Program-made: the position numbers and the translations under genes
Assembly (NCBI GenBank): GCA_947594835.1
Contig: CANQEH010000001.1
Coordinates: 248,001 to 312,000, forward strand
Direction: 5' to 3'
Source: an uncultured Acetatifactor sp.
GTDB lineage: Bacteria > Bacillota > Clostridia > Lachnospirales > Lachnospiraceae
DNA length: 64,000 bases
Part shown: piece after piece, positions 1-7,465 of the stretch
Layout of the letters: every line of letters begins with the position of its first letter
Numbering within the stretch: position 1 is the first letter of the stretch
The notes under the pieces: generated by a model
Database searches by the model: none
What the model saw: the letters and a program-made list of their open reading frames with translations, nothing else
Told to the model about the DNA's origin: nothing

Positions 1-49
1 TAGAGGTAAAAACTGCCGTCAATACAGTCGAAAAAGAATAATGCAACAT
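1..49 (-). CDS. N-terminus of a membrane protein downstream of blaI (possible BlaR1/M56 sensor), partial
   Basis: Only about 16 codons are inside the window. On the minus strand an ATG at 49-47 follows a plausible ribosome site (AGAGAAG) and opens a hydrophobic reading frame, MLHYSFSTVLTAVFTS, that runs off the left edge. It lies directly downstream of the BlaI-type repressor on the same strand. Genes in that position usually encode the M56 metallopeptidase antirepressor (BlaR1/MecR1). The hydrophobic start fits a membrane protein, but the family assignment rests on context alone. Confidence 0.4.
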   Translation of the reverse strand, partial: MLHYSFSTVLTAVFTS

Positions 50-80
50 AGAGTCTTCTCTCGTATCCCAACGCCGAAAG

Positions 81-473
81 CTAGAACTTTTTCTCAAATT
101 CAGCCAGAATTTTCTTCAGCTTTGCAACCTCTGCCTTCATCTGTTCGGGACTCTGCTCGATGCCCAAAATAGCGGCGCAGAGATCTGACTTTGGTATCAC
201 ATTTTTAAAGTTGGCATAGTCGCCGGCAAAATTGCGCATGATGACTTCCTTGGATTCCTCTGTAGGACGGTAGGTCCGGCTCAATACCTTTCCGCTGTGG
301 GTTACACCTGCCACCTCTACCAGATTGTCCTTTAACAGCTTGCGAAGGACGGCGATGACAGTGCTCTGCGTCAGGCCTCTCTGCTCGTTCACAATGTCGG
401 TAGAGGTCATTGCCTCCTCGTTTTTCCACAGAATATTTAATACGTCAAGTTCCCTGGGATTTAACTGCGCCAT
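81..473 (-). CDS. BlaI/MecI/CopY-family transcriptional repressor
   Basis: This 130-residue protein has the usual length of BlaI/MecI repressors. The N-terminal half (about residues 5-75) is a winged helix: the ELDVLNILWKNEEAMTS and TQSTVIAVLRKLL stretches are typical of the family's helix-turn-helix. The C-terminal half (about 80-130) forms the dimerisation helices, ending in a charged segment. Family members bind as dimers to dyads near their own promoter and are released when an M56 membrane sensor triggers cleavage, or, in CopY, by metal. Translation starts from an ATG preceded by GGAG at a good distance. It is divergent from the glycan locus, and a promoter lies just upstream. There is no beta-lactamase in view, so its target outside its own promoter is unknown. 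Confidence 0.85.
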   Translation of the reverse strand: MAQLNPRELDVLNILWKNEEAMTSTDIVNEQRGLTQSTVIAVLRKLLKDNLVEVAGVTHSGKVLSRTYRPTEESKEVIMRNFAGDYANFKNVIPKSDLCAAILGIEQSPEQMKAEVAKLKKILAEFEKKF

Positions 474-530
474 AGGTAATCTCCATCTCTCTTTTCATTT
501 TCATATAGTAATTTCCTAAACCTTACGGTC

Positions 531-559
531 ATTATATTGCAAACGGTTTGACAAGTCAA
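531..559 (-). promoter_or_regulatory. Promoter of the BlaI-type repressor gene
   Basis: Read on the minus strand, TTGACT (559-554) and a perfect TATAAT (536-531) are separated by 17 bases. This is a close match to a vegetative sigma-A promoter, about 60 bases upstream of the ATG at 473. The -35 overlaps the dyad TTGAC-AA-GTCAA, a plausible autoregulatory operator, although it is not the classical TACA-TGTA BlaI site. Confidence 0.7.
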
Positions 560-712
560 TAGAAATAACGCAATCGAGAGAATATCGCGGTAAATGAACA
601 CAAATTGTCTTGAAATAAGCCTGCAAAAATTAAAGATAATTTACATTGTAACATTTGACATTTCCTGTTAAACTATTATGGAACACTTTTTTACTGAAAT
701 AGGGCAGGAGGC

Positions 713-814
713 AAAAGATTGAAAATTAAAATTTTCAATCGCGAGATTTGTGTCCGCGCGCTGCTTGACACAAACTCGTTATGCGCCAAGAGCAGCGCGG
801 AAATGAGGTATAAA
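713..814 (+). repeat. 102-bp structured leader repeat, copy 1
   Basis: This element ends one base before the ATG of pseC and recurs at 23631-23732 with a single difference (C at 787, A at 23705). It holds two hairpins. The first has arms 717-726 and 731-740, a perfect 10-bp A/T-rich stem around TAAA. The second has arms CGCGCTGCT (757-765) and AGCAGCGCG (791-799) around a 25-base loop. The second hairpin is followed by GGAAATGAGGT, the ribosome site. A diverged third copy lies at 55007-55086. The position right against the start codon argues for a 5' leader RNA acting on transcription elongation or translation. Confidence 0.85.
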
Positions 815-815
815 A

Positions 816-2009
816 ATGGAACAATTGGCGATATTTGGCGGCAGACCTGTGCGGGAAACGCCAATTTATTACGGAAGGCAATGCATTGGGCAGGATGACA
901 TTGACGCTGTGGCGGACGCTTTGCGCAGCCCGCTGATTACCTGCGGTCCCAGAGTGGAGGAACTGGAGCGAAAACTGTGCCAGGTCACAGGGGCAAAATA
1001 CGCCGTCGTAGTGGCAAACGGGACGGCGGCGCTCCATCTGGCCGCCCTGGCGGCAGGGTTTGGGCAGGGGGATGAGGTAATCGTCAGCTCCATCACTTTT
1101 GCCGCGTCTGCCAACTGTATCTTATACAGCGGCGCGACGCCTGTCTTTGCGGACATTGATCCTTCTACCTATAACATTGACCCGGAGTCCGTGCGGCGGC
1201 TGATCACGCCCCGGACAAAAGGCATTGTGGCGGTAGATTTTACAGGGCAGGCGGTGGAATATGATGCCCTGCGCGAAATCTGTAAGGAGCATGGTCTGAC
1301 GATGATCTCAGACGCCGCCCACTCTATCGGGACGCGCTATAAGGGGCAGCCCGTGGGCAGTCTTGCGGATATGACCTGTTTCAGCTTTCATCCGGTGAAG
1401 ACGGTGACTGCCGGAGAGGGCGGAGCGGTGACGACGGATGATGAGGGGCTGTATCACAGGATACTGCGTCTGCGCACCCACGGGATCACCCGCAGGCAGG
1501 AGGAAATGGTACATCCCACAGACGCCATGTGGTATAACGAACAGGTGGAGCTTGGATTTAACTACCGCATGACGGATTTTCAGGCGGCGCTTCTCATCAG
1601 TCAGTTGAACAAGCTGGATCAATTTTCCAGGCGGAGAAAAGAGATTGCGGAAAAATATGACAAAGCCTTTTCCGAAATGCCGGAACTTGTGCTGCAAAAG
1701 GAGATCCCGGAATCCGATACCACCAGGCATCTCTATGTGATCCGCTTAAACCCGGACAAGCTGGCCTGCGACAGGCGGCAGTTCTTCGATGCGCTCTATG
1801 CGGAGAACGTGTGCCCTCAGGTTCACTATCTTCCCGTATACTGGCATTCTTACTACGAAAAACTAGGGTATGGGAAGGGGCTCTGCCCCCAGGCGGAGAG
1901 CTATTATGAGTGGTCCATGAGCATTCCGCTGTATTACAGCTTAAGCGATGAAGAGGTGGACGATACCATCCGCGCGGTGAAGAAAGTGGCAGCGTACTAT
2001 CGGAAGTAA
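816..2009 (+). CDS. pseC: UDP-4-amino-4,6-dideoxy-N-acetyl-beta-L-altrosamine transaminase (PseC)
   Basis: This is a 397-residue DegT/DnrJ/EryC1/StrS-family, fold-type I PLP aminotransferase. The SDAAHS segment (about 165-170) supplies the cofactor-stacking aspartate. The FSFHPVKTVTAGEGG motif places the Schiff-base lysine at about residue 195. The sequence resembles PseC along its whole length, including the C-terminal QVHYLPVYWHSYY region. PseC transfers an amino group from glutamate to C4 of the 4-keto sugar nucleotide in the second step of CMP-pseudaminic acid synthesis. The assignment is backed by pseF, pseI and pseG further along the locus. The first enzyme, the PseB dehydratase, is not in the window. 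The gene stands directly behind the 102-bp leader repeat. Confidence 0.88.
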   Translation: MEQLAIFGGRPVRETPIYYGRQCIGQDDIDAVADALRSPLITCGPRVEELERKLCQVTGAKYAVVVANGTAALHLAALAAGFGQGDEVIVSSITFAASANCILYSGATPVFADIDPSTYNIDPESVRRLITPRTKGIVAVDFTGQAVEYDALREICKEHGLTMISDAAHSIGTRYKGQPVGSLADMTCFSFHPVKTVTAGEGGAVTTDDEGLYHRILRLRTHGITRRQEEMVHPTDAMWYNEQVELGFNYRMTDFQAALLISQLNKLDQFSRRRKEIAEKYDKAFSEMPELVLQKEIPESDTTRHLYVIRLNPDKLACDRRQFFDALYAENVCPQVHYLPVYWHSYYEKLGYGKGLCPQAESYYEWSMSIPLYYSLSDEEVDDTIRAVKKVAAYYRK

Positions 2010-2023
2010 GGTGTGGGATTTGC

Positions 2024-2038
2024 GCCGCAAAAGGCGGC
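2024..2038 (+). promoter_or_regulatory. 15-nt hairpin before the ribosome site
   Basis: GCCGC (2024-2028) and GCGGC (2034-2038) enclose AAAAG. The ribosome site GGAGGTGGGA follows at once. It has the same five-five-five size as the hairpins at 4322, 20997, 35329 and 59475, but lacks the ATGAGAGG sequence after it. Confidence 0.5.
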
Positions 2039-2055
2039 CTGGAGGTGGGAAGGTG

Positions 2056-3339
2056 ATGGAACCCAAGGGGAGGGCCCTTAGCTGGAGCCGGAAAAAAATC
2101 ATAGACGCGGCGGTTTTTGCAGTGCTGCTGGCTGCCGTGTCCGCCGTGACGCTTGTCCTGTTCCACCGGCAGACGCTTGGCAGCCCCGAGACAGGCTACC
2201 ATTCGGATATGAAGGCGTACATCTTGGAAATACAGGGCTTAAACCACAAATACAGTTATCCCTACCCTGTGTTTTTTTGGATCGCCGGCTTCCTTCATCT
2301 GTTCACCACGCCGGAGTTTGCGGTGGCCCTTGCCACCATGCTGTTAAACAGTCTGGGAATCCTTCTGGTCAAACTGGCCATGAACCGGCTGATCCTGCCG
2401 GAATGTGGGGAAAACGGCCTGGGCTTCCTGCACAAGGAATGGCAGATCCGTGTCCTGCTCAGCTTTCTTGCCGTATCTCTGTTTTTTATTTCCATGTTGT
2501 ACCCGCCCCCCGGGATTTATCTGCCGGGGATCAAGTTCAAATACCTGGGCGTATTTACGGCAAACCCGTTTCACAATGCCACTTATCTGGCGGCACGGCC
2601 TTTTGCCATCCTGGCCTTTTTGTGGTTTGTAAAATTGCTGCCGGTGTATGAGAAGGGAGCCTGCCTGAAAAAGGTGGGAGTGTCTGAGGACAGGCCGCCT
2701 GTCACGGATTATGTGTGGTTTGCGGCGTCCCTCCTGCTTGCCACCATGACCAAGCCCAGCTTTACCCTGGTTCTGGTCGGCACAGCCGGACTGCTCATGC
2801 TGTATCGTCTGATTCGGAGCCGGTTTCGGAATCTTGTGCCTACTGTGCAGCTTGGGCTGTGCTTTCTGCCCACCTTTATCGACCTGCTCTACCAGTATAG
2901 AGGAGTGTTTGTGGCAGAGGAAGGGCAAGAGGGCGGCGTTGGGTTCTGCCTAGGCGAGGTGTGGGGCTATTACTGCGACAACATTCCCCTGGCGGTGTGT
3001 CTTGCCGTAGGGTTTCCCCTTCTGGTGCTGGTCTTAAACTGGCGGGAGTGGAAGCAAAGCGCCGGGTATCGGTTTTCCTGGCAGATTTATCTGATGAGCT
3101 TTTTGATGGCGTTCTTTTTATATGAAAAGGGGTTCCGCAAGCCGGACTTTAATTTTTCCTGGGGGTATGAATACGGGATCTTCTTCTGCCATATGGGAGC
3201 GCTTCTGGTACTGTTAAAGGCTGCGGCCCGGAAGGGCAATAAATGGTTTCTGGGGGCGCAATGGCTGGCCTACCTGGCCCATGTGGTGTGCGGCGTTTTC
3301 TATTTTGCGGATTTCATGAGTGGGAAGATGTACTATTGA
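2056..3339 (+). CDS. Polytopic membrane protein, GT-C-like, paralogue of the 10.7-kb protein
   Basis: The protein has about 427 residues with roughly ten hydrophobic spans and no family I can name. The ATG at 2056 is chosen because GGAGG stands 10 bases upstream; a GTG at 2053 is possible. The first extracytoplasmic loop carries an acidic/aromatic stretch (GYHSDMKAYILEIQG), as in GT-C glycosyltransferases that use polyprenyl-phosphate sugars. Blocks shared almost word for word with the protein at 10719 are NPFHNATYLAARPFA, TTMTKPSFTLVLV, LLYQYRG, the KPDFNFSWGYEYG-type segment and the C-terminal CGVFYF...YY. Its neighbours are GT2 enzymes that look like polyprenyl-phosphate sugar synthases, so a role as extracytoplasmic sugar transferase is inferred. 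Confidence 0.6.
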   Translation: MEPKGRALSWSRKKIIDAAVFAVLLAAVSAVTLVLFHRQTLGSPETGYHSDMKAYILEIQGLNHKYSYPYPVFFWIAGFLHLFTTPEFAVALATMLLNSLGILLVKLAMNRLILPECGENGLGFLHKEWQIRVLLSFLAVSLFFISMLYPPPGIYLPGIKFKYLGVFTANPFHNATYLAARPFAILAFLWFVKLLPVYEKGACLKKVGVSEDRPPVTDYVWFAASLLLATMTKPSFTLVLVGTAGLLMLYRLIRSRFRNLVPTVQLGLCFLPTFIDLLYQYRGVFVAEEGQEGGVGFCLGEVWGYYCDNIPLAVCLAVGFPLLVLVLNWREWKQSAGYRFSWQIYLMSFLMAFFLYEKGFRKPDFNFSWGYEYGIFFCHMGALLVLLKAAARKGNKWFLGAQWLAYLAHVVCGVFYFADFMSGKMYY

Positions 3340-3353
3340 GGAGGACTGGGAAA

Positions 3354-4298
3354 GTGGACAGAATCGCAGTGTTGATCCCCTGCTATAACGAGGAGAAGAC
3401 CATTGCCAAGGTGGTGCAGGATGCGAAAAGAGCGCTGCCGGAGGCGGTGGTGTATGTCTATGACAACAATTCAACGGATCGGTCGGCGGCGTTGGCCCAG
3501 GCGGCCGGCGCACAGGTCCGGTGTGAGTATGAGCAGGGGAAGGGAAATGTGATCCGACGGATGTTTCGGGAGATTGACGCGGAGTGCTATCTGATGGTGG
3601 ACGGGGACGATACCTATCCATTGGACAGCGCAAGGGAAATGGTGGACAAGGTTCTGGAGCGGGGGGCGGATATGGTGGTGGGCGACCGGCTCTCTTCCAC
3701 TTATTTCACGGAAAACAAAAGGCCCTTCCACAACTTCGGCAATACGCTGATGCGCTCCGGCATCAACAGCCTGTTTCACTCCGATATCAAGGACATTATG
3801 ACAGGGTATCGGGCGTTCAGCTACGAGTTTGTGAAGACCTTTCCCGTGTTTTCCAAAGGATTTGAGATAGAGACGGAGATGACTATCCATGCGGTCAATT
3901 ACCACATGAGGGTGGAGAACGTGGTGGTAGCGTACCGGGATCGTCCGGAGGGCAGCGTGTCCAAGCTGAACACATATAGCGATGGGATGCGGGTCATCCG
4001 AAAAATGCTGCAGCTATACAGAAATTACAAGCCGCTGCAGTTTTTTTCCGTCTTATGCCTGCTGCTGGTTCTGGTGGCGGCAGCGCTTATGGTGCCGGTG
4101 GTGGCGGTGTATCTGGACACCGGCCTGGTTCCCAGGTTCCCTACGCTGATCGTCTGCGGGTTCATGGTGCTGGCGGGTATCCAGTCTTTCTTTGCGGGGA
4201 TGGTTCTGGAAGTGCTGGCAGCCAAGGACAGGCGGGACTTTGAATACCGGCTCAATCGGATCAGCTCTGAAAAACGCACAAAAATCGGCGGGCGGTAG
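3354..4298 (+). CDS. GT2 glycosyltransferase with C-terminal membrane anchor (DPM1/GtrB-like)
   Basis: The GTG at 3354, behind GAGGAGG, gives about 314 residues that begin at the expected first strand, VDRIAVLIPCYNEEKTI. The GT-A domain covers about residues 1-230, with the diphosphate/metal-binding motif MVDGDDTYP near residue 85. Two C-terminal membrane segments follow, then a basic tail. This is the layout of dolichol- or polyprenyl-phosphate sugar synthases, which make a lipid-linked single sugar on the cytoplasmic face. The gene begins 14 bases after a GT-C-like membrane protein, which fits a donor-synthase and transferase pair. The sugar cannot be told from sequence. Confidence 0.78.
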   Translation: MDRIAVLIPCYNEEKTIAKVVQDAKRALPEAVVYVYDNNSTDRSAALAQAAGAQVRCEYEQGKGNVIRRMFREIDAECYLMVDGDDTYPLDSAREMVDKVLERGADMVVGDRLSSTYFTENKRPFHNFGNTLMRSGINSLFHSDIKDIMTGYRAFSYEFVKTFPVFSKGFEIETEMTIHAVNYHMRVENVVVAYRDRPEGSVSKLNTYSDGMRVIRKMLQLYRNYKPLQFFSVLCLLLVLVAAALMVPVVAVYLDTGLVPRFPTLIVCGFMVLAGIQSFFAGMVLEVLAAKDRRDFEYRLNRISSEKRTKIGGR

Positions 4299-4321
4299 GG
4301 AGAGCCGGGCCGGATGTGAAA

Positions 4322-4354
4322 GCTGTCTCTGACGGCAGAATGCGAGGGAAAATG
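4322..4354 (+). promoter_or_regulatory. Hairpin-plus-ATGAGAGG ribosome-site element, copy 1
   Basis: A 15-nt hairpin (arms GCTGTC 4322-4327 and GACGGC 4331-4336, one G-T pair) is followed by three bases and then ATGCGAGGGAAAATG ending at the start codon (4352-4354). The same arrangement, with different but still pairing stems, occurs at 20997-21029, 22626-22658 and 59475-59507. Confidence 0.65.
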
Positions 4355-4927
4355 GTGGAAAGAGAAAACGGGTTGCGGGACAGTGCAGTTGGGATTTACC
4401 TCCGGCCCATGTCTGACGGGGACACGGATCAGATAGTAAACTGGCGAAACAGCGAGGAAATCCGGCGCAATTTTATCCAGCGGGATGTGTTTACCCCGGA
4501 GGGACATCGGGACTGGGTCAGGCGGATGATCGACACGGGCAAGGCGGTACAGATGATGATCTGCGAGGCGGACACAGGTCGTCCAGTGGGAGCTGTCAAC
4601 ATCCAAAATATTGACAGGCAGCATCACAAGGCGGAATACGGCATTTTCATCGGAGAAGCTTCTGCCCGCGGCAGGGGGATCGGAACCGCCGCTGCAAAAC
4701 TGATGCTGCGGTATTGTTTTGAAACACAGGGCCTCAACCGGGTCTACCTGCGGGCGCTGGCAGAGAACCGGCAGGCGGTACGCAGCTACGAAAAAGCCGG
4801 GTTTGTGCAGGAGGGTCTCTTGCGGGAAGATGTCTGTATCGACGGGCGGTATCACGACATTGTGTGGATGGCGGCGCTCAAGGACAAGGAGAAAGCTGCT
4901 GAAGCGGCGGATGGAGAGAATATATGA
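4352..4927 (+). CDS. pseH: GNAT acetyltransferase, probable PseH (4-amino N-acetyltransferase)
   Basis: A GNAT fold of about 191 residues in the RimJ/RimL-like group. The acetyl-CoA-binding loop is the ARGRGIGTAAAKLM segment at about residues 110-125, and the C-terminal RSYEKAGFVQEG stretch is typical. In the pseudaminic-acid pathway PseH acetylates the 4-amino group made by PseC. This is the only acetyltransferase of that kind in a locus with pseC, pseF, pseI and pseG, so the role is assigned mainly by context. An alternative is acetylation of the amino sugar made by the RffA-type enzyme at 23.7 kb. The start at 4352 follows the hairpin ribosome-site element. An in-frame ATG at 4340 is read here as part of the ribosome site. 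The end overlaps the next gene by four bases. Confidence 0.6.
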   Translation: MVERENGLRDSAVGIYLRPMSDGDTDQIVNWRNSEEIRRNFIQRDVFTPEGHRDWVRRMIDTGKAVQMMICEADTGRPVGAVNIQNIDRQHHKAEYGIFIGEASARGRGIGTAAAKLMLRYCFETQGLNRVYLRALAENRQAVRSYEKAGFVQEGLLREDVCIDGRYHDIVWMAALKDKEKAAEAADGENI

Positions 4928-5865
4928 AAAAAGTCAGTTTTGTGATTCCCTGTTACCGCTCGGAACATACCCTTTCCCATGTGGTGGCCGAGATCGACAA
5001 AAAGATGGAGGAGATGACGCAGTATGCCTATGACATCATTCTGGTCAACGACTGTTCGCCGGATGGGACGCTGCAGGTCATCCGCGGCCTGTGCAAAGGA
5101 CGCGGCGACATAAAGGGGATTGACTTTGCAAAAAATTTTGGGCAGCATTCCGCATTGATGGCTGGGCTGCGCTATTCCGACGGGGATTATGTGGTCTGTC
5201 TGGACGACGACGGGCAGACGCCTGCAGATGAGGCAGACAAGCTGCTGCAGAAGCTGGAGGAAGGCTATGACGCCGTCTATGCAAAATACGATCACAAGCG
5301 GCACTCCTGGTTCCGCAATTTTGGCAGCAGGGTCAACGAGTGGATGGCGAAAGTGATGCTGGGAAAACCCAAAGCTCTTTACGTCTCCAGCTATTTTGCG
5401 GTAAAGCGGTTCGTGGTGGAGGATATGATCCGGTATGAGAACTCGTATCCCTATGTGATCGGTCTGGTGCTGCGGGCCACAAAGCATATCGCCAATGTGG
5501 ACGTAAACCACAGGGAACGGGAGAGCGGGGCTTCCGGTTATACCCTGAAAAAACTGCTGGGACTTTGGCTGAACGGGTTTACCGCTTTTTCCGTAAAGCC
5601 GCTGCGGATCGCCACGGCTGTGGGGGCGTTCAGCGCCGTGTGCGGGTTCCTTTATGGGATTTATACGGTTGTCAAGCGCCTGGTACGGCCGGATGTCCCC
5701 ATGGGATTCAGTTCCATGATGGCTGCGATGGTGTTCTTTGGCGGGATGATCATGCTGCTTTTGGGGCTGATCGGGGAGTACATCGGACGTATTTACATCA
5801 GTCTGAACAATTCCCCTCAGTATGTCATCCGAGAGACCATAAACATGGAAGAGGAGAGGGCCTGA
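4924..5865 (+). CDS. GT2 polyprenyl-phosphate sugar synthase (GtrB/ArnC-like)
   Basis: The protein has 313 residues: a GT-A domain (about 1-225), then two membrane segments (about 230-255 and 265-290), then a short cytoplasmic tail. Visible motifs are SFVIPCYRSEHTL at the nucleotide-binding strand, DFAKNFGQHSALMAG, and CLDDDGQTP, which contains the DXD-type metal site. The FAKNFGQHSALMAGL stretch is a hallmark of GtrB/ArnC-type enzymes that transfer a sugar from a nucleotide to undecaprenyl phosphate. The start overlaps the GNAT gene (ATGA), so translation is probably coupled. It is the second of three such synthases in this locus, suggesting more than one lipid-linked sugar. Confidence 0.82.
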   Translation: MKKVSFVIPCYRSEHTLSHVVAEIDKKMEEMTQYAYDIILVNDCSPDGTLQVIRGLCKGRGDIKGIDFAKNFGQHSALMAGLRYSDGDYVVCLDDDGQTPADEADKLLQKLEEGYDAVYAKYDHKRHSWFRNFGSRVNEWMAKVMLGKPKALYVSSYFAVKRFVVEDMIRYENSYPYVIGLVLRATKHIANVDVNHRERESGASGYTLKKLLGLWLNGFTAFSVKPLRIATAVGAFSAVCGFLYGIYTVVKRLVRPDVPMGFSSMMAAMVFFGGMIMLLLGLIGEYIGRIYISLNNSPQYVIRETINMEEERA

Positions 5866-5869
5866 TGGC

Positions 5870-7465
5870 ATGGAAAAGTTTCTGGATTGGTGGAAACGGG
5901 AAAAGAGATATGCGGTTTTCATAAAATCGCTGCTTCTGGCGTTGTTGCCCATTGCGGGGTGCCTGGTTTACTGCGGGATCCAGGGGAAGACCTTGGGACA
6001 GGTATATCTGCCCAGCTCCGAGTGGAACGACGAGTTGTTCTATTTTAAACAGGTGGAGAGCATAGTGCGCTATGGGTACCCGAGGGGGTATTTCGGGTTT
6101 AACGAGAGCCATGCGCTGAAACTGTCCTTTGCAGCCTGGAGCCCGGTGCTGGTGGCGCCCTGGATTGTATGGGGGCTTTTGTTTGGCTGGAATCTGATGT
6201 CCCCTATCCTGTGCAATATCGTCCTGCTGACGCTTGCCTGCTTTCTGTTTGGATGGCTGGCGCGGCCTTCCTGGAAGCAGATAGGGGTTTTGGTTTTTTT
6301 GTTTTTCCTGTTTACACCCTTTGTCCGCTATATGCTGTCGGGGATGCCGGAGATCATCTGTTTTTCTGCGCTGATTCTTTTCTACAGCCTGGCGGTGAAC
6401 TATCTGGATCGGGAAAAGAACTGGAAATTGGCGCTTTTGTTTGTGCTGGCCGGGTTTATGACCCTGATGCGGCCGTATCTGCTCTTGTTTCTGCTGCTGC
6501 CCGTGTACTTCTGGGTTCGGAAAAGCCGGATCTATGGGGCGGTTGGATCGGCGCTTGTAGTCTGCCTTGTGCTGGCGCTCTACGCCGGTATCAACCATTA
6601 TTTGTCAGCGCCTTACTTTGATCCGCTGTTTTTTACGGACTGGGCGGAAGCTTTTTTGACAAAAGGGCTGTTCGGCGGTATTCACGACACCTTGGGCAAG
6701 CTGTATTATATGGGAATTTCCTTCTGCCGCTACACACTGGAGGGAATACGGACAGGGCTTGCCGCGGGGGCTTTTTTTGGCGGCTACCTGGTGATGGCTG
6801 GAATTTTCGTGTTCCAGGGCATCCGGGATTTTCTGGCCTATCGAAAATCGCACAGCAAAGATGTGCAGAAGCGTCTGATCCTGGAAGCCCATATGGCATT
6901 TTGCATGATTGCCATGCTTTTTGCCCTTCTGCTGATGTATAAGCTGACGGAGGGGAGCAAGCATTTTTTGACCTTCCTGGCGGCGGGAATCTTCCTGGTG
7001 GCGCTGATGGAGACCAGGTTTTACAAAAAAGCGGTGCTTTTGGGAGTGGCCTTTGCCTACTTTTATTCCTATAAGGCGGTGGATCCCTATGATTATCAGG
7101 TGCCCTTTGTGACACAGGAGAGGGAAAGCCAGGTACAGGGCTGGCAGACGGCGTTTTCTGAGAACCTCCGGCTGGCAGAAACGCCAGCCCCAAGCTATGA
7201 GAATGTGGTCTTGTGGGTGTTCAGTGATGAGACTGACAAGGGAAGCGAAAATACAGCCTGGCAGCTTTTGTACGGGCTGCCGGAAGGGTTTGGTATCAGC
7301 TGCTGCACGATAGGTTATGTGTGGGAGCATTTTGATACATTGCATTGCCGGTATCTGGTCGCCCCTGCAGACGGGCAGGTGGACAGGCTTTGCGCACAGA
7401 CAGGGTACCAGGAGCTGCACAGGGATCAGGATATGGCGCTTTACCTTATCGGAGCAGCGCAGTAA
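5870..7465 (+). CDS. Polytopic membrane protein, GT-C-like
   Basis: The protein has 531 residues, about eleven hydrophobic spans and a soluble C-terminal domain (about 420-531). The first outer loop reads SSEWNDELFYFKQVESI; an acidic pair in that place is the catalytic signature position of GT-C glycosyltransferases. It follows the GtrB-like synthase by four bases with GAGGAGAGGG as ribosome site, an arrangement typical of a lipid-sugar synthase paired with its outer-face transferase. I do not recognise a named family. The 3' end overlaps the opposite-strand SGNH gene by 20 bases. Confidence 0.6.
   Translation: MEKFLDWWKREKRYAVFIKSLLLALLPIAGCLVYCGIQGKTLGQVYLPSSEWNDELFYFKQVESIVRYGYPRGYFGFNESHALKLSFAAWSPVLVAPWIVWGLLFGWNLMSPILCNIVLLTLACFLFGWLARPSWKQIGVLVFLFFLFTPFVRYMLSGMPEIICFSALILFYSLAVNYLDREKNWKLALLFVLAGFMTLMRPYLLLFLLLPVYFWVRKSRIYGAVGSALVVCLVLALYAGINHYLSAPYFDPLFFTDWAEAFLTKGLFGGIHDTLGKLYYMGISFCRYTLEGIRTGLAAGAFFGGYLVMAGIFVFQGIRDFLAYRKSHSKDVQKRLILEAHMAFCMIAMLFALLLMYKLTEGSKHFLTFLAAGIFLVALMETRFYKKAVLLGVAFAYFYSYKAVDPYDYQVPFVTQERESQVQGWQTAFSENLRLAETPAPSYENVVLWVFSDETDKGSENTAWQLLYGLPEGFGISCCTIGYVWEHFDTLHCRYLVAPADGQVDRLCAQTGYQELHRDQDMALYLIGAAQ

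Larger units (their letters stand above)
474..815. other. 342-bp intergenic region between blaI-like gene and the glycan locus
   Basis: No gene is visible. The region holds the minus-strand promoter of the BlaI-type gene (531-559). A short dyad TTGACAAGTCAA (548-559) overlaps that promoter's -35 and could be a repressor site. An A/T-rich stretch (600-700) should contain the plus-strand promoter of the locus; its best -35 is TTGACA at 655-660, with a weak TATGGA 16 bases further on. The region ends with the 102-bp structured leader (713-814). Confidence 0.6.

Noticed and set aside
766-790. TTGACA in the loop of the 102-bp repeat (TTGACACAAACTCGTTATGC) as a promoter
   Set aside because: No -10 hexamer is found at 16-18 bases, and the only TTAT-like sequence is far too close.
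816-2009. The first aminotransferase as the same enzyme as the one at 23735
   Set aside because: Both are DegT-family, but the motif sets differ: the first matches PseC, the second matches RffA/WecE through its whole length.
1597-2202. Long minus-strand open frames opposite to many + genes
   Set aside because: They are shadows of GC-rich coding sequence: no ribosome sites and no recognisable protein motifs.
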